Source: Lottiidibacillus patelloidae
GTDB lineage: Bacteria > Bacillota > Bacilli > Bacillales > SA5d-4
NCBI RefSeq assembly: GCF_002262935.1
Contig: NZ_NPIA01000001.1
Coordinates: 310,001 to 374,000, forward strand
Reading direction: 5' to 3'
DNA length: 64,000 bases
Part shown: one piece after another, positions 9,205-18,091 of the stretch
How positions within the stretch are numbered: the first letter of the stretch is position 1
Layout of the letters: each line of letters opens with the position of its first letter
Made by a program: the position numbers and the translations under genes
Notes under the pieces: generated by a model
The model's input: only the letters and a program-made list of their open reading frames with translations
What the model was told of the DNA's origin: nothing
Databases searched by the model: none

Positions 9205-9444
9205 GATGCATACAATTTATTACTTTTTCTTAGGCAGTTTAAAAGGAATATAAGAAGACTAAGAGAAGAAGAATGGTTTCAAAACATAAGTGATGATGCT
9301 AGATATTACGATGTAATCTTTCGTAATCCTAGATTAATAAATTATTTAAATAAAAAAAGTAAAGTGGAAGAGATCTTAAATAATGAGAAAGAAAAGGAAT
9401 TATTCTTAAACATGATAATAAATACTAAGGAGGAAGAAAAGTGA
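9205..9444 (+). pseudogene. decayed small ORF lacking a start codon
   Basis: A frame open through 9444 encodes a charged, protein-like sequence (FKRNIRRLREEEWFQNIS and RYYDVIFRNPRLINYL) ending in a TGA that overlaps the next gene's GTG. No ATG, GTG or TTG opens it. A ribosome site TAGGAG and an ATG at 9206 exist in another frame and stop after 15 codons. One missing base near 9206-9240 would join them into a ~77-aa protein. It is therefore read as a frameshifted gene in an operon with the downstream exporter. The family is not recognised. Confidence 0.45.
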
Positions 9445-10673
9445 ATTCACGATGGACATTATTTCAAAATAAAAGCTTTGTTATGTATTGGCTAGGCTAT
9501 TTATTTTCGGCTTTAGGAGATGCAGTTTTCTTCTTAGTATTTTCTTGGTTTATCGTTGAATTAACGGGTTCTGGATTAATAATGGGCTCATTCTTATTAA
9601 CAATGGGAGTGCCAAGAATTGTATTTATGCTCTATGGTGGTGTTATTGTAGATAGATTAAATCCACGGACTGTGATGTTTTACTCTGATATTTTCCGGGG
9701 CATTATTATGCTTGTTATGTTTGCTTTTATTTTTACCAGTTATACACCCTTACTACTTTTATATATATTAGCGTTCTCATTCGGGTTGGTCGATTCATTT
9801 TATTGGCCAGCAGTAACGGCAATCCGTCAACGTATCGTACATAAGCATGATTATGCACAGTCTAATAGTTTACTAGGAGCTACGTGGCACATTTCAGCTA
9901 TTGGTGGCCCTATTGTCGGAGCTTTCTTACTTATAACAGGATATTCTCTTGCAATGCTCATCTTGGCAGTTTTTTATTTTTTTTCGGCAGCGACACTATT
10001 TTTTGTGAAATTGCTACCTAGCAAACAAGCAGTAAGCGTAGATAGTGGAGAACGAAAAGTATTAAAAGATATAAAAGAAGGTTTTCAATTTGTTATCACT
10101 TCACCTTTATTGTTAACAATCATTATAGCCGCTCTTTTCGCTAACGCTTCATTCAGTACATTGCAAGTTGGGTTACCATTTCTGGCTGAATATTATGAGG
10201 TAGGTTCAGCAGGATTAAGTACGATGACATCTGCCTTAGGTGTAGGAGGAGTATTAGCATCATTAGTATTATCTTTTATCATCATTATAAAAAATCCTAC
10301 ACCGAAAATGGGAATGATGGCATTTCTTTTTCAAGGAATATTTATATTTCTAATTTATTTTACGACAAATCATTTACAAGTTGCATTACTAGTTGCATCT
10401 GTAGGTATAACAACTGCAGTTTTAAATGTTGTAGGGAATAGTGTTTATCAATCAATTATTCCAGAACATGTAATGGGGAGAGTATCTAGTATTATGATTA
10501 TAGTTGCTCAAGGAGTTACCCCTATTGCACAAGGAATTGGTGGTTGGGCAATTGACCATTTTGGTCCTCACGTCATTTTTGCAGCAGGTGGCTCAATAGA
10601 AATTATTGTTGCAAGTATAGCGATATTTATACCAGCTGTTTATCATTATAAAATAAATGCAGAAAGTGTTTAA
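9441..10673 (+). CDS. MFS transporter (MFS_3 type)
   Basis: A 410-aa, 12-helix major facilitator, starting at GTG behind a strong AAGGAGGAA. Typical features are FALGDAVFFLVFSWFIVELTGSG at the N-terminus, the loop GGVIVDRLNPRTVMFYSDIFRG between helices 2 and 3, and a central loop near residues 195-210. It belongs to the same broad family as the exporter at 7354, but they do not look like recent duplicates. The likely role is export of a drug or toxic metabolite; the substrate is unknown. Confidence 0.8.
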   Translation: MNSRWTLFQNKSFVMYWLGYLFSALGDAVFFLVFSWFIVELTGSGLIMGSFLLTMGVPRIVFMLYGGVIVDRLNPRTVMFYSDIFRGIIMLVMFAFIFTSYTPLLLLYILAFSFGLVDSFYWPAVTAIRQRIVHKHDYAQSNSLLGATWHISAIGGPIVGAFLLITGYSLAMLILAVFYFFSAATLFFVKLLPSKQAVSVDSGERKVLKDIKEGFQFVITSPLLLTIIIAALFANASFSTLQVGLPFLAEYYEVGSAGLSTMTSALGVGGVLASLVLSFIIIIKNPTPKMGMMAFLFQGIFIFLIYFTTNHLQVALLVASVGITTAVLNVVGNSVYQSIIPEHVMGRVSSIMIIVAQGVTPIAQGIGGWAIDHFGPHVIFAAGGSIEIIVASIAIFIPAVYHYKINAESV

Positions 10674-10686
10674 AAGAGGTATTGTA

Positions 10687-11529
10687 ATGGGAAAATGGAT
10701 AAAGAAGAATGTAAAAACATCACGGGGTAACTTTGAAATTTTTATTAAAGGTGAAGGAGAGCCAGTATGTGTCACACACCTTTATTCCAGTTTTAACGAA
10801 TCTGGAGACTATTTTGCTGATACATTTACAGAGTCTAATAAAGTAATTTTAGTAAACTTACGCGAAGCAGGAAACTCAGAAAAAGAGCACGAACCATACC
10901 AATTGAGTATGTTGGAGGCTTTGTTTGATTTAGAAGCAATCCGTGAAACTCTTGGTTATAAAATGTGGTCATTTGCTGGTCATTCAACTGGTGGAATGCT
11001 AGGCGTATTATACGGGATATATTTTTCGAATTCATTACATAAATTAATAATTGTAGGTGCAGCAGCACGTGACTATACCGAATCCGAAAATTGTATTTAT
11101 AATGAAAAGCACGAAAGCTTTGCTTATATGCAACAACTTTTGGAAGGTTTAAAGAGTAAGGATATAAGTGAAACAGAACGAATAAATTTAACAGAGAACA
11201 GAACAAAGCTTTCATTAAAGAAACCAAAAAAATTCAATGACTACTTTTCTAAGGCGATAAATAAGAAAATGTGTGCAGAAAGATTAAATTTTTTTAATAG
11301 AGAATTAGTAATTTTTGATGTGACGAAAAAACTACAGCATATAATATGTCCTACGTTAATTATATGCGGACGCTTTGATGTACAATGCCCGGTGGAATAC
11401 TCCATAGAGATGAATAAGTCCATTCCAAAATCAAGTCTAGTAGTCTTAGAGTACAGTAATCATTATCCTTTCTTGGAAGAGGAAAAGCACTTTAAAAATT
11501 CAGTAGAAAGCTTCTTGCTTAATCCATAA
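10687..11529 (+). CDS. alpha/beta hydrolase
   Basis: A 280-aa alpha/beta-hydrolase-fold protein. Nucleophile elbow GHSTGG, acid GRFDVQCP and the C-terminal His in SNHYPFLEE form the triad; the cap domain lies between roughly residues 130 and 205. It resembles proline-iminopeptidase-like hydrolases, without a firm substrate. ATG 10687 fits AGAGGT; an earlier ATG at 10657 lies inside the exporter gene. Close spacing suggests co-transcription with the upstream exporter. Confidence 0.8.
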   Translation: MGKWIKKNVKTSRGNFEIFIKGEGEPVCVTHLYSSFNESGDYFADTFTESNKVILVNLREAGNSEKEHEPYQLSMLEALFDLEAIRETLGYKMWSFAGHSTGGMLGVLYGIYFSNSLHKLIIVGAAARDYTESENCIYNEKHESFAYMQQLLEGLKSKDISETERINLTENRTKLSLKKPKKFNDYFSKAINKKMCAERLNFFNRELVIFDVTKKLQHIICPTLIICGRFDVQCPVEYSIEMNKSIPKSSLVVLEYSNHYPFLEEEKHFKNSVESFLLNP

Positions 11530-11621
11530 AATGGAATTTATTTATTAATATATGAAACTTTTTATAGAGGTCTGACGTCTATTAGTTTAAGGGAGTTCAT
11601 TCGAGAGAAAGGAGAATTTTA

Positions 11622-12119
11622 ATGAGAAATTTACTTATAATGTTTTCTACAGCTGTTATTCTATTCTCTTCAGTTGGATGTACCGAAAAGTCGAATGTTG
11701 AAGAAGAAAACGAACAAATATCAGTTAACACTAACGAACAAGAACAAAGTGAACAAACAAATAAACATCCTTCTGAATTAGCTTTTGAATTCATGAAAGC
11801 AAATATGTCCCTCGGTATTGATAAGCAGGCCGTAACCGGTTTACTAGGGACTAACTTCAAAGAAATCCAATCTGAAGATGGTGTTATTTGGCGCTATAAT
11901 GTCGGTGCAGATACATATGTATCAGATGATCTAAGCCTAGTTACAAAGTCAGATTACGATGCAATAAAAAATGGCGAAATTAATGTGATCGTATTTATTA
12001 ATTGGAAAAAGGACTTAGTTGATAGCTATTCGATTTATTATTTTGAGAGAGACTTAAATATTATTAATGAATATGTTGTAAGTGCAGATGGAGAGACAGC
12101 TAAACAAGTAACAAATTAA
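11622..12119 (+). CDS. predicted lipoprotein with SmpA/BamE-like turn motif
   Basis: A 165-aa protein with a lipoprotein signal (lipobox SSVGC, Cys20) and an acidic, Gln/Glu/Asn-rich linker to about residue 48. The small globular domain begins MSLGIDKQAVTGLLGTNFKEI, which has the G-x(5)-V-x(2)-L-L-G pattern seen in SmpA/OmlA-type lipoproteins. It should be anchored on the outer face of the cytoplasmic membrane. Function unknown. RBS AAAGGAG is clear. Confidence 0.65.
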   Translation: MRNLLIMFSTAVILFSSVGCTEKSNVEEENEQISVNTNEQEQSEQTNKHPSELAFEFMKANMSLGIDKQAVTGLLGTNFKEIQSEDGVIWRYNVGADTYVSDDLSLVTKSDYDAIKNGEINVIVFINWKKDLVDSYSIYYFERDLNIINEYVVSADGETAKQVTN

Positions 12120-12120
12120 A

Positions 12121-12147
12121 AACTGAAGCAAATTGCTTCAGTTTTTT
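12121..12147 (+). terminator. terminator between convergent genes
   Basis: A 10-bp stem AACTGAAGCA / TGCTTCAGTT with a T tract follows the lipoprotein gene and touches the stop of the convergent small gene. Confidence 0.8.
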
Positions 12148-12298
12148 ACTTGTAAAAGTAATCCCATTTTTTATTGAAACTTGTTTCCTTTTGATACTCT
12201 TTTTCCATTGCTTCAAATTCTTTCATATCTTTTTTCAGTTCCTCGATATCTGCTTTAAGTTCTTCTAAATCAGAAAAAAATTCAGAATCCTTTGCCAA
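12146..12298 (-). CDS. small coiled-coil protein, about 50 aa
   Basis: A minus-strand frame encodes a charged helical protein: EFFSDLEELKADIEELKKD has clear leucine heptad spacing, and the C-terminus is WDYFYK. TTG at 12298 is preferred because AAAGGATGA fits its spacing; an ATG at 12307 would sit directly on that site and add three residues. Unknown family; probably a short coiled coil in the cytoplasm. Confidence 0.55.
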   Translation of the reverse strand: MAKDSEFFSDLEELKADIEELKKDMKEFEAMEKEYQKETSFNKKWDYFYK

Positions 12299-12368
12299 AA
12301 TTATCATCCTTTAACATATTAGTGCTAATTAAAACATCCTATGCTTCTCAATGATAGGAGTTCATTAC

Positions 12369-13259
12369 TTACCAAAGAATTTTTCGCCACTTTTTATAGA
12401 TATAATTAAAGTTACTGACATCATCTTTTGGTAATAATTTTGAATCACATATCTTACGGAAATCAAAAGGAATGACTTGTTCGTAGGTGATTGGTGGTAA
12501 TTTAGCAGAACGGGAATCTGTGTAACGTGTATCAACTGCTTCATCATTTGCATTTCTTTGCTTTTCTAACTCTTTTACTACTAGTAATCCAATTTGTCTA
12601 CCTAATCGCAATCCTTCATCATTATCTACAGGAAAGTGAACGCCACCATAAAGGCGCGAAACAGCACACTCTTCAGCTAATTCTGCTAGTTGATTACATT
12701 CTGTTGGAAAGTAGTAGCTTAAAACAGTCTCAGCACAACCTGCTATTACAGAGTGTCCTGAAGGATAAGTTGGATGTCTTGGTGTACATAAAAAGGTAGC
12801 AAGGTCAGGGTCTATTTGGTTTGGTCTAGCAACATCTAGTTTATATTTTAAGAACCAAGTTACAACAAAACTATCGTTTATAGCGGCATGGCACGTATCT
12901 AAGATTCTAGCCGCGTGTGGCGCAGTTACACCATACGTATCTATTAACCTATCAATAACTGGAGTCCATTGCTTTGTTGCAACTCCAGTACCCCAATAAT
13001 CAGCTACTTCTTTTTGCCGATCTGTTAAATTGTTTAGAGTACTGTGAACATATTTAAGTTCTTCTTTCCAATTGATTTTACGTGGATCTTTTAAATGAAA
13101 TCGAATGACTTTTCCTTCAGGAGATAGAATTTTCCCATCACTGTCTCTTTTTAAATATTTTAATGGCCAAGATCCTGCTAGTGGTTCTTCTGGATTTTGC
13201 GGGGGAACTTTTTCCCCAGCGTAAGGTAAAGAAGACCAACGGTTATATGAGTATTTCAT
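12369..13259 (-). CDS. vanadium-dependent haloperoxidase/acid-phosphatase superfamily protein
   Basis: A 296-aa protein with the three phosphate/vanadate pocket motifs: KLDVARP (K-x(n)-R-P), the core PSGH in HPTYPSGHSVIAG, and SRLYGGVHFPVDND (S-R-x(5)-H-x(3)-D). It lacks the multiple helices of membrane PAP2 phosphatases, so it is soluble. No signal peptide is visible. Members may have haloperoxidase or phosphatase activity; which applies cannot be read here. RBS GGGAGGAAA precedes the ATG. Monocistronic. Confidence 0.8.
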   Translation of the reverse strand: MKYSYNRWSSLPYAGEKVPPQNPEEPLAGSWPLKYLKRDSDGKILSPEGKVIRFHLKDPRKINWKEELKYVHSTLNNLTDRQKEVADYWGTGVATKQWTPVIDRLIDTYGVTAPHAARILDTCHAAINDSFVVTWFLKYKLDVARPNQIDPDLATFLCTPRHPTYPSGHSVIAGCAETVLSYYFPTECNQLAELAEECAVSRLYGGVHFPVDNDEGLRLGRQIGLLVVKELEKQRNANDEAVDTRYTDSRSAKLPPITYEQVIPFDFRKICDSKLLPKDDVSNFNYIYKKWRKILW

Positions 13260-13425
13260 AACGGTTTCCTCCCTTCTAGTAAGGTATATTTTAATTTATG
13301 ATAGATTCTCTATAATGCTTGGACGAACTGGTAATTATTTGCGAGAAAAAGCGTCTATTTCATTACCGAAATGAAATTTGTATGCATATGATAAATTAGT
13401 CAGCATTTTCTTTGGAGGTAATGTT

Positions 13426-14229
13426 ATGAAAAATTTAACTTTTTTAGATAATTTAATTAACAAAAGAGTAATAGTTCATCAATCAGGGCCAGCGTCAAAG
13501 CGAGGAATTTTAAGGGCGGTTCAGTCAGACTACTTTGTTTTGGAGACTAAAGATGGTTTATTTTTTTATCAAATGAAACATATTGGAAGCATTCATGAGT
13601 TAGCACTAGAACAAGGAGAAGTTGGTGAATATGAAGGGACATTACCAACTGAAAAGACGTTTTACTCACTAATCAAATCGTATATTAATTTCCACTTAAA
13701 GCTAAGCCGTACAGATAGTTCATCTTATTCAGGGCTTGTACTGGATGTTAATAAAGATTTTGCACTGTTAGCAACGAGAGAAGAAGGAAAAATATATATA
13801 AATATAAATTTAGTAAATAGTGCCACTGAAATTATTAATCAACAATTATTAAAAGAAGAAGAAGATTTAATGGAGTCACCATCTGGTGTGACATTTATAG
13901 ATGATTTAACTGTTGAAGTTAAAGAGCAACCAAAAGAAGTCACACATAACACTTGTAATAACATGAAAGAGTTATGCGAATCACTTGTTTTTACAACAGT
14001 AGAAATTTTGAATAGCTTGAATGAGAGAGTGGAAGGTGTGTTAGTAGGTGTTGATGATAGTAGCATTTCAATAGTGAAAAATAATGAAGTTTCTCGCATC
14101 ATTATGAATCACATATATACAATTAAAAAAATAAAGCAAAAAGAGACTGAATCAAAGATAGAAGAATGTAACCAACTTCCAACTCTTGAAGCAGAAAAAC
14201 TTGAAAATAATAATAAACCGGCTTGGTAA
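13426..14229 (+). CDS. protein with three Sm-like/DUF2642-like repeats
   Basis: A 267-aa protein (ATG 13426 chosen for GGAGG six bases upstream). Three units resemble each other and the small beta-barrel of DUF2642-type spore proteins: about residues 8-55 (KRVIVHQSGPASKRGILRAV...YFVLET), 70-130 (SGLVLDVNKDFALLATREE) and 190-250 (EGVLVGVDDSSISIVKNNE). Each has a hydrophobic strand, a G-x-L turn, and a D-x-x-x-L/I-V strand. An acidic linker separates units two and three. Role unknown; a spore-coat structural part is plausible, shared with the convergent 68-aa gene. Confidence 0.5.
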   Translation: MKNLTFLDNLINKRVIVHQSGPASKRGILRAVQSDYFVLETKDGLFFYQMKHIGSIHELALEQGEVGEYEGTLPTEKTFYSLIKSYINFHLKLSRTDSSSYSGLVLDVNKDFALLATREEGKIYININLVNSATEIINQQLLKEEEDLMESPSGVTFIDDLTVEVKEQPKEVTHNTCNNMKELCESLVFTTVEILNSLNERVEGVLVGVDDSSISIVKNNEVSRIIMNHIYTIKKIKQKETESKIEECNQLPTLEAEKLENNNKPAW

Positions 14230-14274
14230 GGTAAGTTAGCTTCGTAATGTAAAGTAACTTTAATCTTATAGAAT

Positions 14275-14312
14275 AAAAGGAAGGCTTGAGAATTTTCTCA
14301 AGCCTTCCTTTT
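14275..14312. terminator. bidirectional terminator, 17-bp stem
   Basis: The perfect stem AAAAGGAAGGCTTGAGA pairs with its complement over a 4-nt loop, with A and T runs on either side, so it can stop both convergent transcripts. It overlaps the stop codon of the minus-strand gene. Confidence 0.88.
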
Positions 14313-14517
14313 ATTGATTATCAAATTCGATTGCAGCTATATCCTCGCAATCAGCGATGACTGTATTGCCCGAAGTATTAATAAAGGTAACGAGTCTCGT
14401 AGATTCGTTGTAGCTTACAACATTGCTTACTTGTATTTGAGCACCTTGTGCAATGATACCGCTCAGTTTTGTTCCCGGGTTTAAAGTTTTTATTAATTCA
14501 CAAATTGGCTTTGACAT
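14311..14517 (-). CDS. small Sm-like protein, 68 aa
   Basis: A short protein with predicted beta strands (GTKLSGIIAQGAQIQVSNVVSY, RLVTFINTSGNTVIADCEDIAAIEF). The pattern resembles a single Sm-like/DUF2642 barrel, as in Bacillus spore-associated small proteins. RBS AGGAGGAA is strong. It shares a terminator with the three-repeat protein on the other strand, and similar fold patterns in both hint at a common origin. Function unknown. Confidence 0.6.
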   Translation of the reverse strand: MSKPICELIKTLNPGTKLSGIIAQGAQIQVSNVVSYNESTRLVTFINTSGNTVIADCEDIAAIEFDNQ

Positions 14518-14619
14518 TAGTTCCTCCTAATGTAAACGAATAAGGTCTTATAATATCGTATAAATAAGAGGAGAAAAAAATTCGCATTTTTTTACCATTC
14601 TATTTACATTGGCAAAGAA

Positions 14620-16806
14620 TTATTGCAAAACTGCTTTATCGGCAATCATCATTTGTGACTTACAAAATGGACATCTTCGTTCTTTTTTGTCATCAGCAGT
14701 ATTGTCGACCTTCATCCATCCATTACAAGTGGAGTTTGTACAATCCCAAACAGACTGCTTTTTTTCCATCTTAAAAGCTTCTAATAAGAAACGGCTAATA
14801 TCTGCTTTAGCACCTCGGTAATAGGTAGGAGAAGATATGTATAATTCTTCTTTACAACGTGTGACACCAACGTAAGCAAGTCTTCGCTCTTCCTCAAGCG
14901 CTAACATTTTTTGTTTGAATGGTTCACCTTCTTGAAAAATATCTTCCATTTTATCTGCGTGAATAGCTGTTTTATGTGGCAGCATATCCTCTGACATTCC
15001 TATTAGAAATACAACAGGAAACTCTAGCCCCTTAGATTTATGGATGGTCATCAAGGAAATTGCATCACCGGCAATTTCTCTACCTTGTTCTGTCATTTTC
15101 TGATGCTCACTAATAATAGAGTCGACGTAAGATACAAAGGCAAAAATCGTTGCATGGCCTTTTGCAGACTCTAGTAGTTCATCAAGTGCTTCAATCATCA
15201 TTTCTTTATGCAATGAGTTACTTTTATCAGTGGTTTCTAAATATTTATCATAAAAGCTACTTCTAATTTCTTTAATAGCGGATACCGGATTTTTATTTAT
15301 TACTTTTTGCAAAAGAGCAAAGACTTCTTTTAGCTTTTTCTTTTGAAAGGGCTTCATGTTTGGCATGTCCAATAAATGGAGTAATGGACGATCTTTAGGG
15401 TAAAAAAGCTGTTGTTCTTCAATGAAACGCATTGCAGTTTCTTTATTTACATATAATGAAGGTAAAATTGTCGACATTGCTTTCATATCCTCTGGATTCA
15501 TCGCTAGCCTTAAGTAATCGATTACCGGTTTAATAATCGCAGTTTCATAAAACATTTCGCCGTTACTATATGAAATTGTCGGTAAACCTTCCTGTACTAA
15601 TGCTTCGAAAATACTACGACTATTAGCGAGTGTCCGATGTAATATCGCGATGTCACTATATTGCCATTTTCCTGATGCCACGTGTTTTTTTATTTCGCTA
15701 ACTATCGCAGTTGCCTCATCAGTTGTTGTGCTTGGACGTAAATACATTGGTTTATCTGCATTTTGCTTAGTAGCTAATAGATTACCAGATTTCGTGCTTT
15801 TATTATGTTTAATAATTTCATTACCTAGACCAATTACCGAGGCTGGTGAACGATAGTTTACATCAAGTGTTACGACACGGACATTTGCAAAATCTCTTTC
15901 AAATCCTAATATAATTGCGTGATCAGCAGAATTAAAAGAGTAGATACATTGCTTTTCATCCCCAACGACCATAATGTTATTTTCAGGCTTGGCAATCATT
16001 TTAATTAATTCATATTGCAGTGGATTTGTGTCTTGAAATTCATCAATTAAAACATATTGAAAACGTTGTTGCATCATTGTAAGCAGTCGTTTGTTATTTT
16101 TAAATAAGAAAAATGTTTCTAGTAAAATATCATCAAAATCAATCTTATTTGTTTGCTTTTTCCAAGCTTCATATTTTAATAAGATTTTTTTCACTTGTTT
16201 TTGCGTTGCATCTTTTTCAGGTAATTCTTCCGTTGCCTGCATTCTATTTTTTAATAAAGAAAGCGTAGCTAATAGGGATTCCGGCTTGTAACTATCTTGT
16301 AAATTAAGCTGTTTTAAGATAATTTTTAAAGCGATTAACTTGTTCTTTTCCGATAGTATTTCTTGATTAAAGCCTTGATGGCGAAGAAGGCGTAAAAATA
16401 CGGAATGGAACGTCCCTGAAGTAATCTGTCTTGCTAACTGTGGATTTGTCAGTTTTGTAATTCGTTCAATCATTTCATTCGCTGCTTTTTTCGTAAATGT
16501 CATGATTAGAATGTTTTTAGGTGAAATTCCTTTATAAAGAAGATAAGATGTGCGCGCCACTAATACGGTTGTTTTACCTGTACCAGCACCAGCTAACGTC
16601 AGTAATGGACCGTTAATATGTTGGCACGCTTTCGCTTGATTTTTATTTAAGTAAATGCCATTTTGTTGTAGTTTATTAAAGAAAGAGAAATCTGCTTCAT
16701 CTGCGGAAAAAGCAAATGTCGTGCTTTCTTCCGTTGCTTGAGTGGCAGTAAGTATGCTTTTATTTTTCTCACCGTTAAGGTAAGGGTTAAAATCAATGTA
16801 TGTCAT
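14620..16806 (-). CDS. UvrD/Rep-family DNA helicase with C-terminal zinc ribbon (YjcD-like)
   Basis: A 728-aa superfamily 1A helicase. Walker A LAGAGTGKTT is at residues 71-80, followed by motif II LIDEFQDTNPLQ, motif III VVGDEKQCIYSFNSAD, motif V TIHKSKGLEFPVVFLIG and motif VI AYVGVTRCKEELYIS. The C-terminus has four cysteines (CTNSTCNGWMKVD...CPFCKSQ) forming a probable zinc ribbon. Length and layout match B. subtilis YjcD rather than PcrA. It would unwind DNA in repair. The RBS is AGAGGTG. Confidence 0.85.
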   Translation of the reverse strand: MTYIDFNPYLNGEKNKSILTATQATEESTTFAFSADEADFSFFNKLQQNGIYLNKNQAKACQHINGPLLTLAGAGTGKTTVLVARTSYLLYKGISPKNILIMTFTKKAANEMIERITKLTNPQLARQITSGTFHSVFLRLLRHQGFNQEILSEKNKLIALKIILKQLNLQDSYKPESLLATLSLLKNRMQATEELPEKDATQKQVKKILLKYEAWKKQTNKIDFDDILLETFFLFKNNKRLLTMMQQRFQYVLIDEFQDTNPLQYELIKMIAKPENNIMVVGDEKQCIYSFNSADHAIILGFERDFANVRVVTLDVNYRSPASVIGLGNEIIKHNKSTKSGNLLATKQNADKPMYLRPSTTTDEATAIVSEIKKHVASGKWQYSDIAILHRTLANSRSIFEALVQEGLPTISYSNGEMFYETAIIKPVIDYLRLAMNPEDMKAMSTILPSLYVNKETAMRFIEEQQLFYPKDRPLLHLLDMPNMKPFQKKKLKEVFALLQKVINKNPVSAIKEIRSSFYDKYLETTDKSNSLHKEMMIEALDELLESAKGHATIFAFVSYVDSIISEHQKMTEQGREIAGDAISLMTIHKSKGLEFPVVFLIGMSEDMLPHKTAIHADKMEDIFQEGEPFKQKMLALEEERRLAYVGVTRCKEELYISSPTYYRGAKADISRFLLEAFKMEKKQSVWDCTNSTCNGWMKVDNTADDKKERRCPFCKSQMMIADKAVLQ

Positions 16807-16944
16807 GAATTAGCACCTCTAAGCTAGACTAAGCATTTATTTTAACATAGATTGCTATGGAAAGATGTAAGCAAGGCACGGAAGAGGAGCTAATAACTGG
16901 GAATATGATAAGATAGAATTATTCACCTTTTAGGAGGTTTTTTA

Positions 16945-18009
16945 ATGAAGTTTATTCGTAAAAGAGATAAAAAACAAAGCTTACCACCAGGGACACTAAC
17001 TTATGTTGGTGAAGAACAACAAAGGAAAGATGCAGTTATTACTGTTATTAACTATGGAAAGAATACATACGAAGAAAAGACGATTGAAACTATTGAAGAA
17101 AGCTATTCAGCAATTACTAGTGATAGACAAACGTGGATCAATATAACAGGTCTTACCGATATAAAAACGATTGAGAAAATCGGTAAAGAACTAGAAATTC
17201 ATCCCCTTTTACTTGAAGATATTGTAAATAGTGAGCATCGACCAAAACTAGAAGTAAATGAAAATCATATGTTAGCAATAGTAAAACGATTGTATTACAG
17301 CGAAGAAGAGGAAGAATTACAAAATGAACAAATAAGTATTATTCTATCTAAAAATGTCGTGATAACTTTCCAAGAGTTTGCTGGTGATGATTTTGAAACA
17401 ATACGTAAACAAATTAGGCATTCTGTTGGTGGAATTCGCGCTTGTGGGACAGATTTTTTATTTTATCGACTATTGGATAGTGTAGTTGACCGCTATATCA
17501 TTGAAGTTGAGGAATTGGAAGATCGACTGGAAGAATTAGAAGAGAAAATCATCGATAATCCAGAGCAAAGTTTATTGCATGCTATCTACCAAAAGAAACA
17601 CGATGTAGTTGGCTGTAAGAAAATTGTAACACCGATGAAAGAAGTAATTAGTCAGATTCAAAAAAGTGATTTTCCATACTTAACAGAACAGACAAAGTTT
17701 TTTATTAAGGATATTCAAGATCATATGATTGATGTTACAGAAAAAGCAGAGACGACAAGATCGATGATTACAGGGCTGATTGAACTTTATTATTCAAGTG
17801 TTAGCTACAAAATGAATGAAATTATGAAAGTACTAACAATCGTATCAACGACATTTATTCCATTGACATTCATAGCAGGAATATATGGTATGAACTTTCA
17901 TCGGATGCCAGAACTTCATTCGAAGTGGGGCTACCCAGCTGTAATGGGTGGGATGGTTCTCATTGCAATTGGAATGTTTATTTACTTTAGGAAAAAGAAG
18001 TGGTTTTAA
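16945..18009 (+). CDS. corA: CorA-family divalent cation transporter
   Basis: A 354-aa CorA protein. A large cytoplasmic alpha/beta domain carries a long acidic helix (EVEELEDRLEELEEKIID) and is followed by two C-terminal helices. The pore motif YGMNF lies at residues 314-318, with the basic tail FRKKKWF. It moves Mg2+ (and possibly Co2+/Ni2+) through a pentamer. RBS TAGGAGG. It ends 3 bp before an unusual long hairpin. Confidence 0.9.
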   Translation: MKFIRKRDKKQSLPPGTLTYVGEEQQRKDAVITVINYGKNTYEEKTIETIEESYSAITSDRQTWINITGLTDIKTIEKIGKELEIHPLLLEDIVNSEHRPKLEVNENHMLAIVKRLYYSEEEEELQNEQISIILSKNVVITFQEFAGDDFETIRKQIRHSVGGIRACGTDFLFYRLLDSVVDRYIIEVEELEDRLEELEEKIIDNPEQSLLHAIYQKKHDVVGCKKIVTPMKEVISQIQKSDFPYLTEQTKFFIKDIQDHMIDVTEKAETTRSMITGLIELYYSSVSYKMNEIMKVLTIVSTTFIPLTFIAGIYGMNFHRMPELHSKWGYPAVMGGMVLIAIGMFIYFRKKKWF

Positions 18010-18012
18010 CAA

Positions 18013-18084
18013 AGAGGCTGGGACACAAGTGCCAGGCTCCTCATTAACGTGAGGTGCCAGGCTCCTTGTTTTGTCCCAGCCTCT
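18013..18084. repeat. composite hairpin terminator with internal GTGCCAGGCTCC repeats
   Basis: A perfect 13-bp outer stem (AGAGGCTGGGACA / TGTCCCAGCCTCT) encloses two direct copies of GTGCCAGGCTCC at 18029-18040 and 18054-18065 and a small inner hairpin CCTCA/TGAGG. It lies between convergent genes and can end both transcripts (minus-strand flank is T-rich). GTGCCAGGC motifs recur between genes in many Bacilli, so the interior may be an inserted repeat. Confidence 0.7.
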
Positions 18085-18091
18085 ATTTTCT

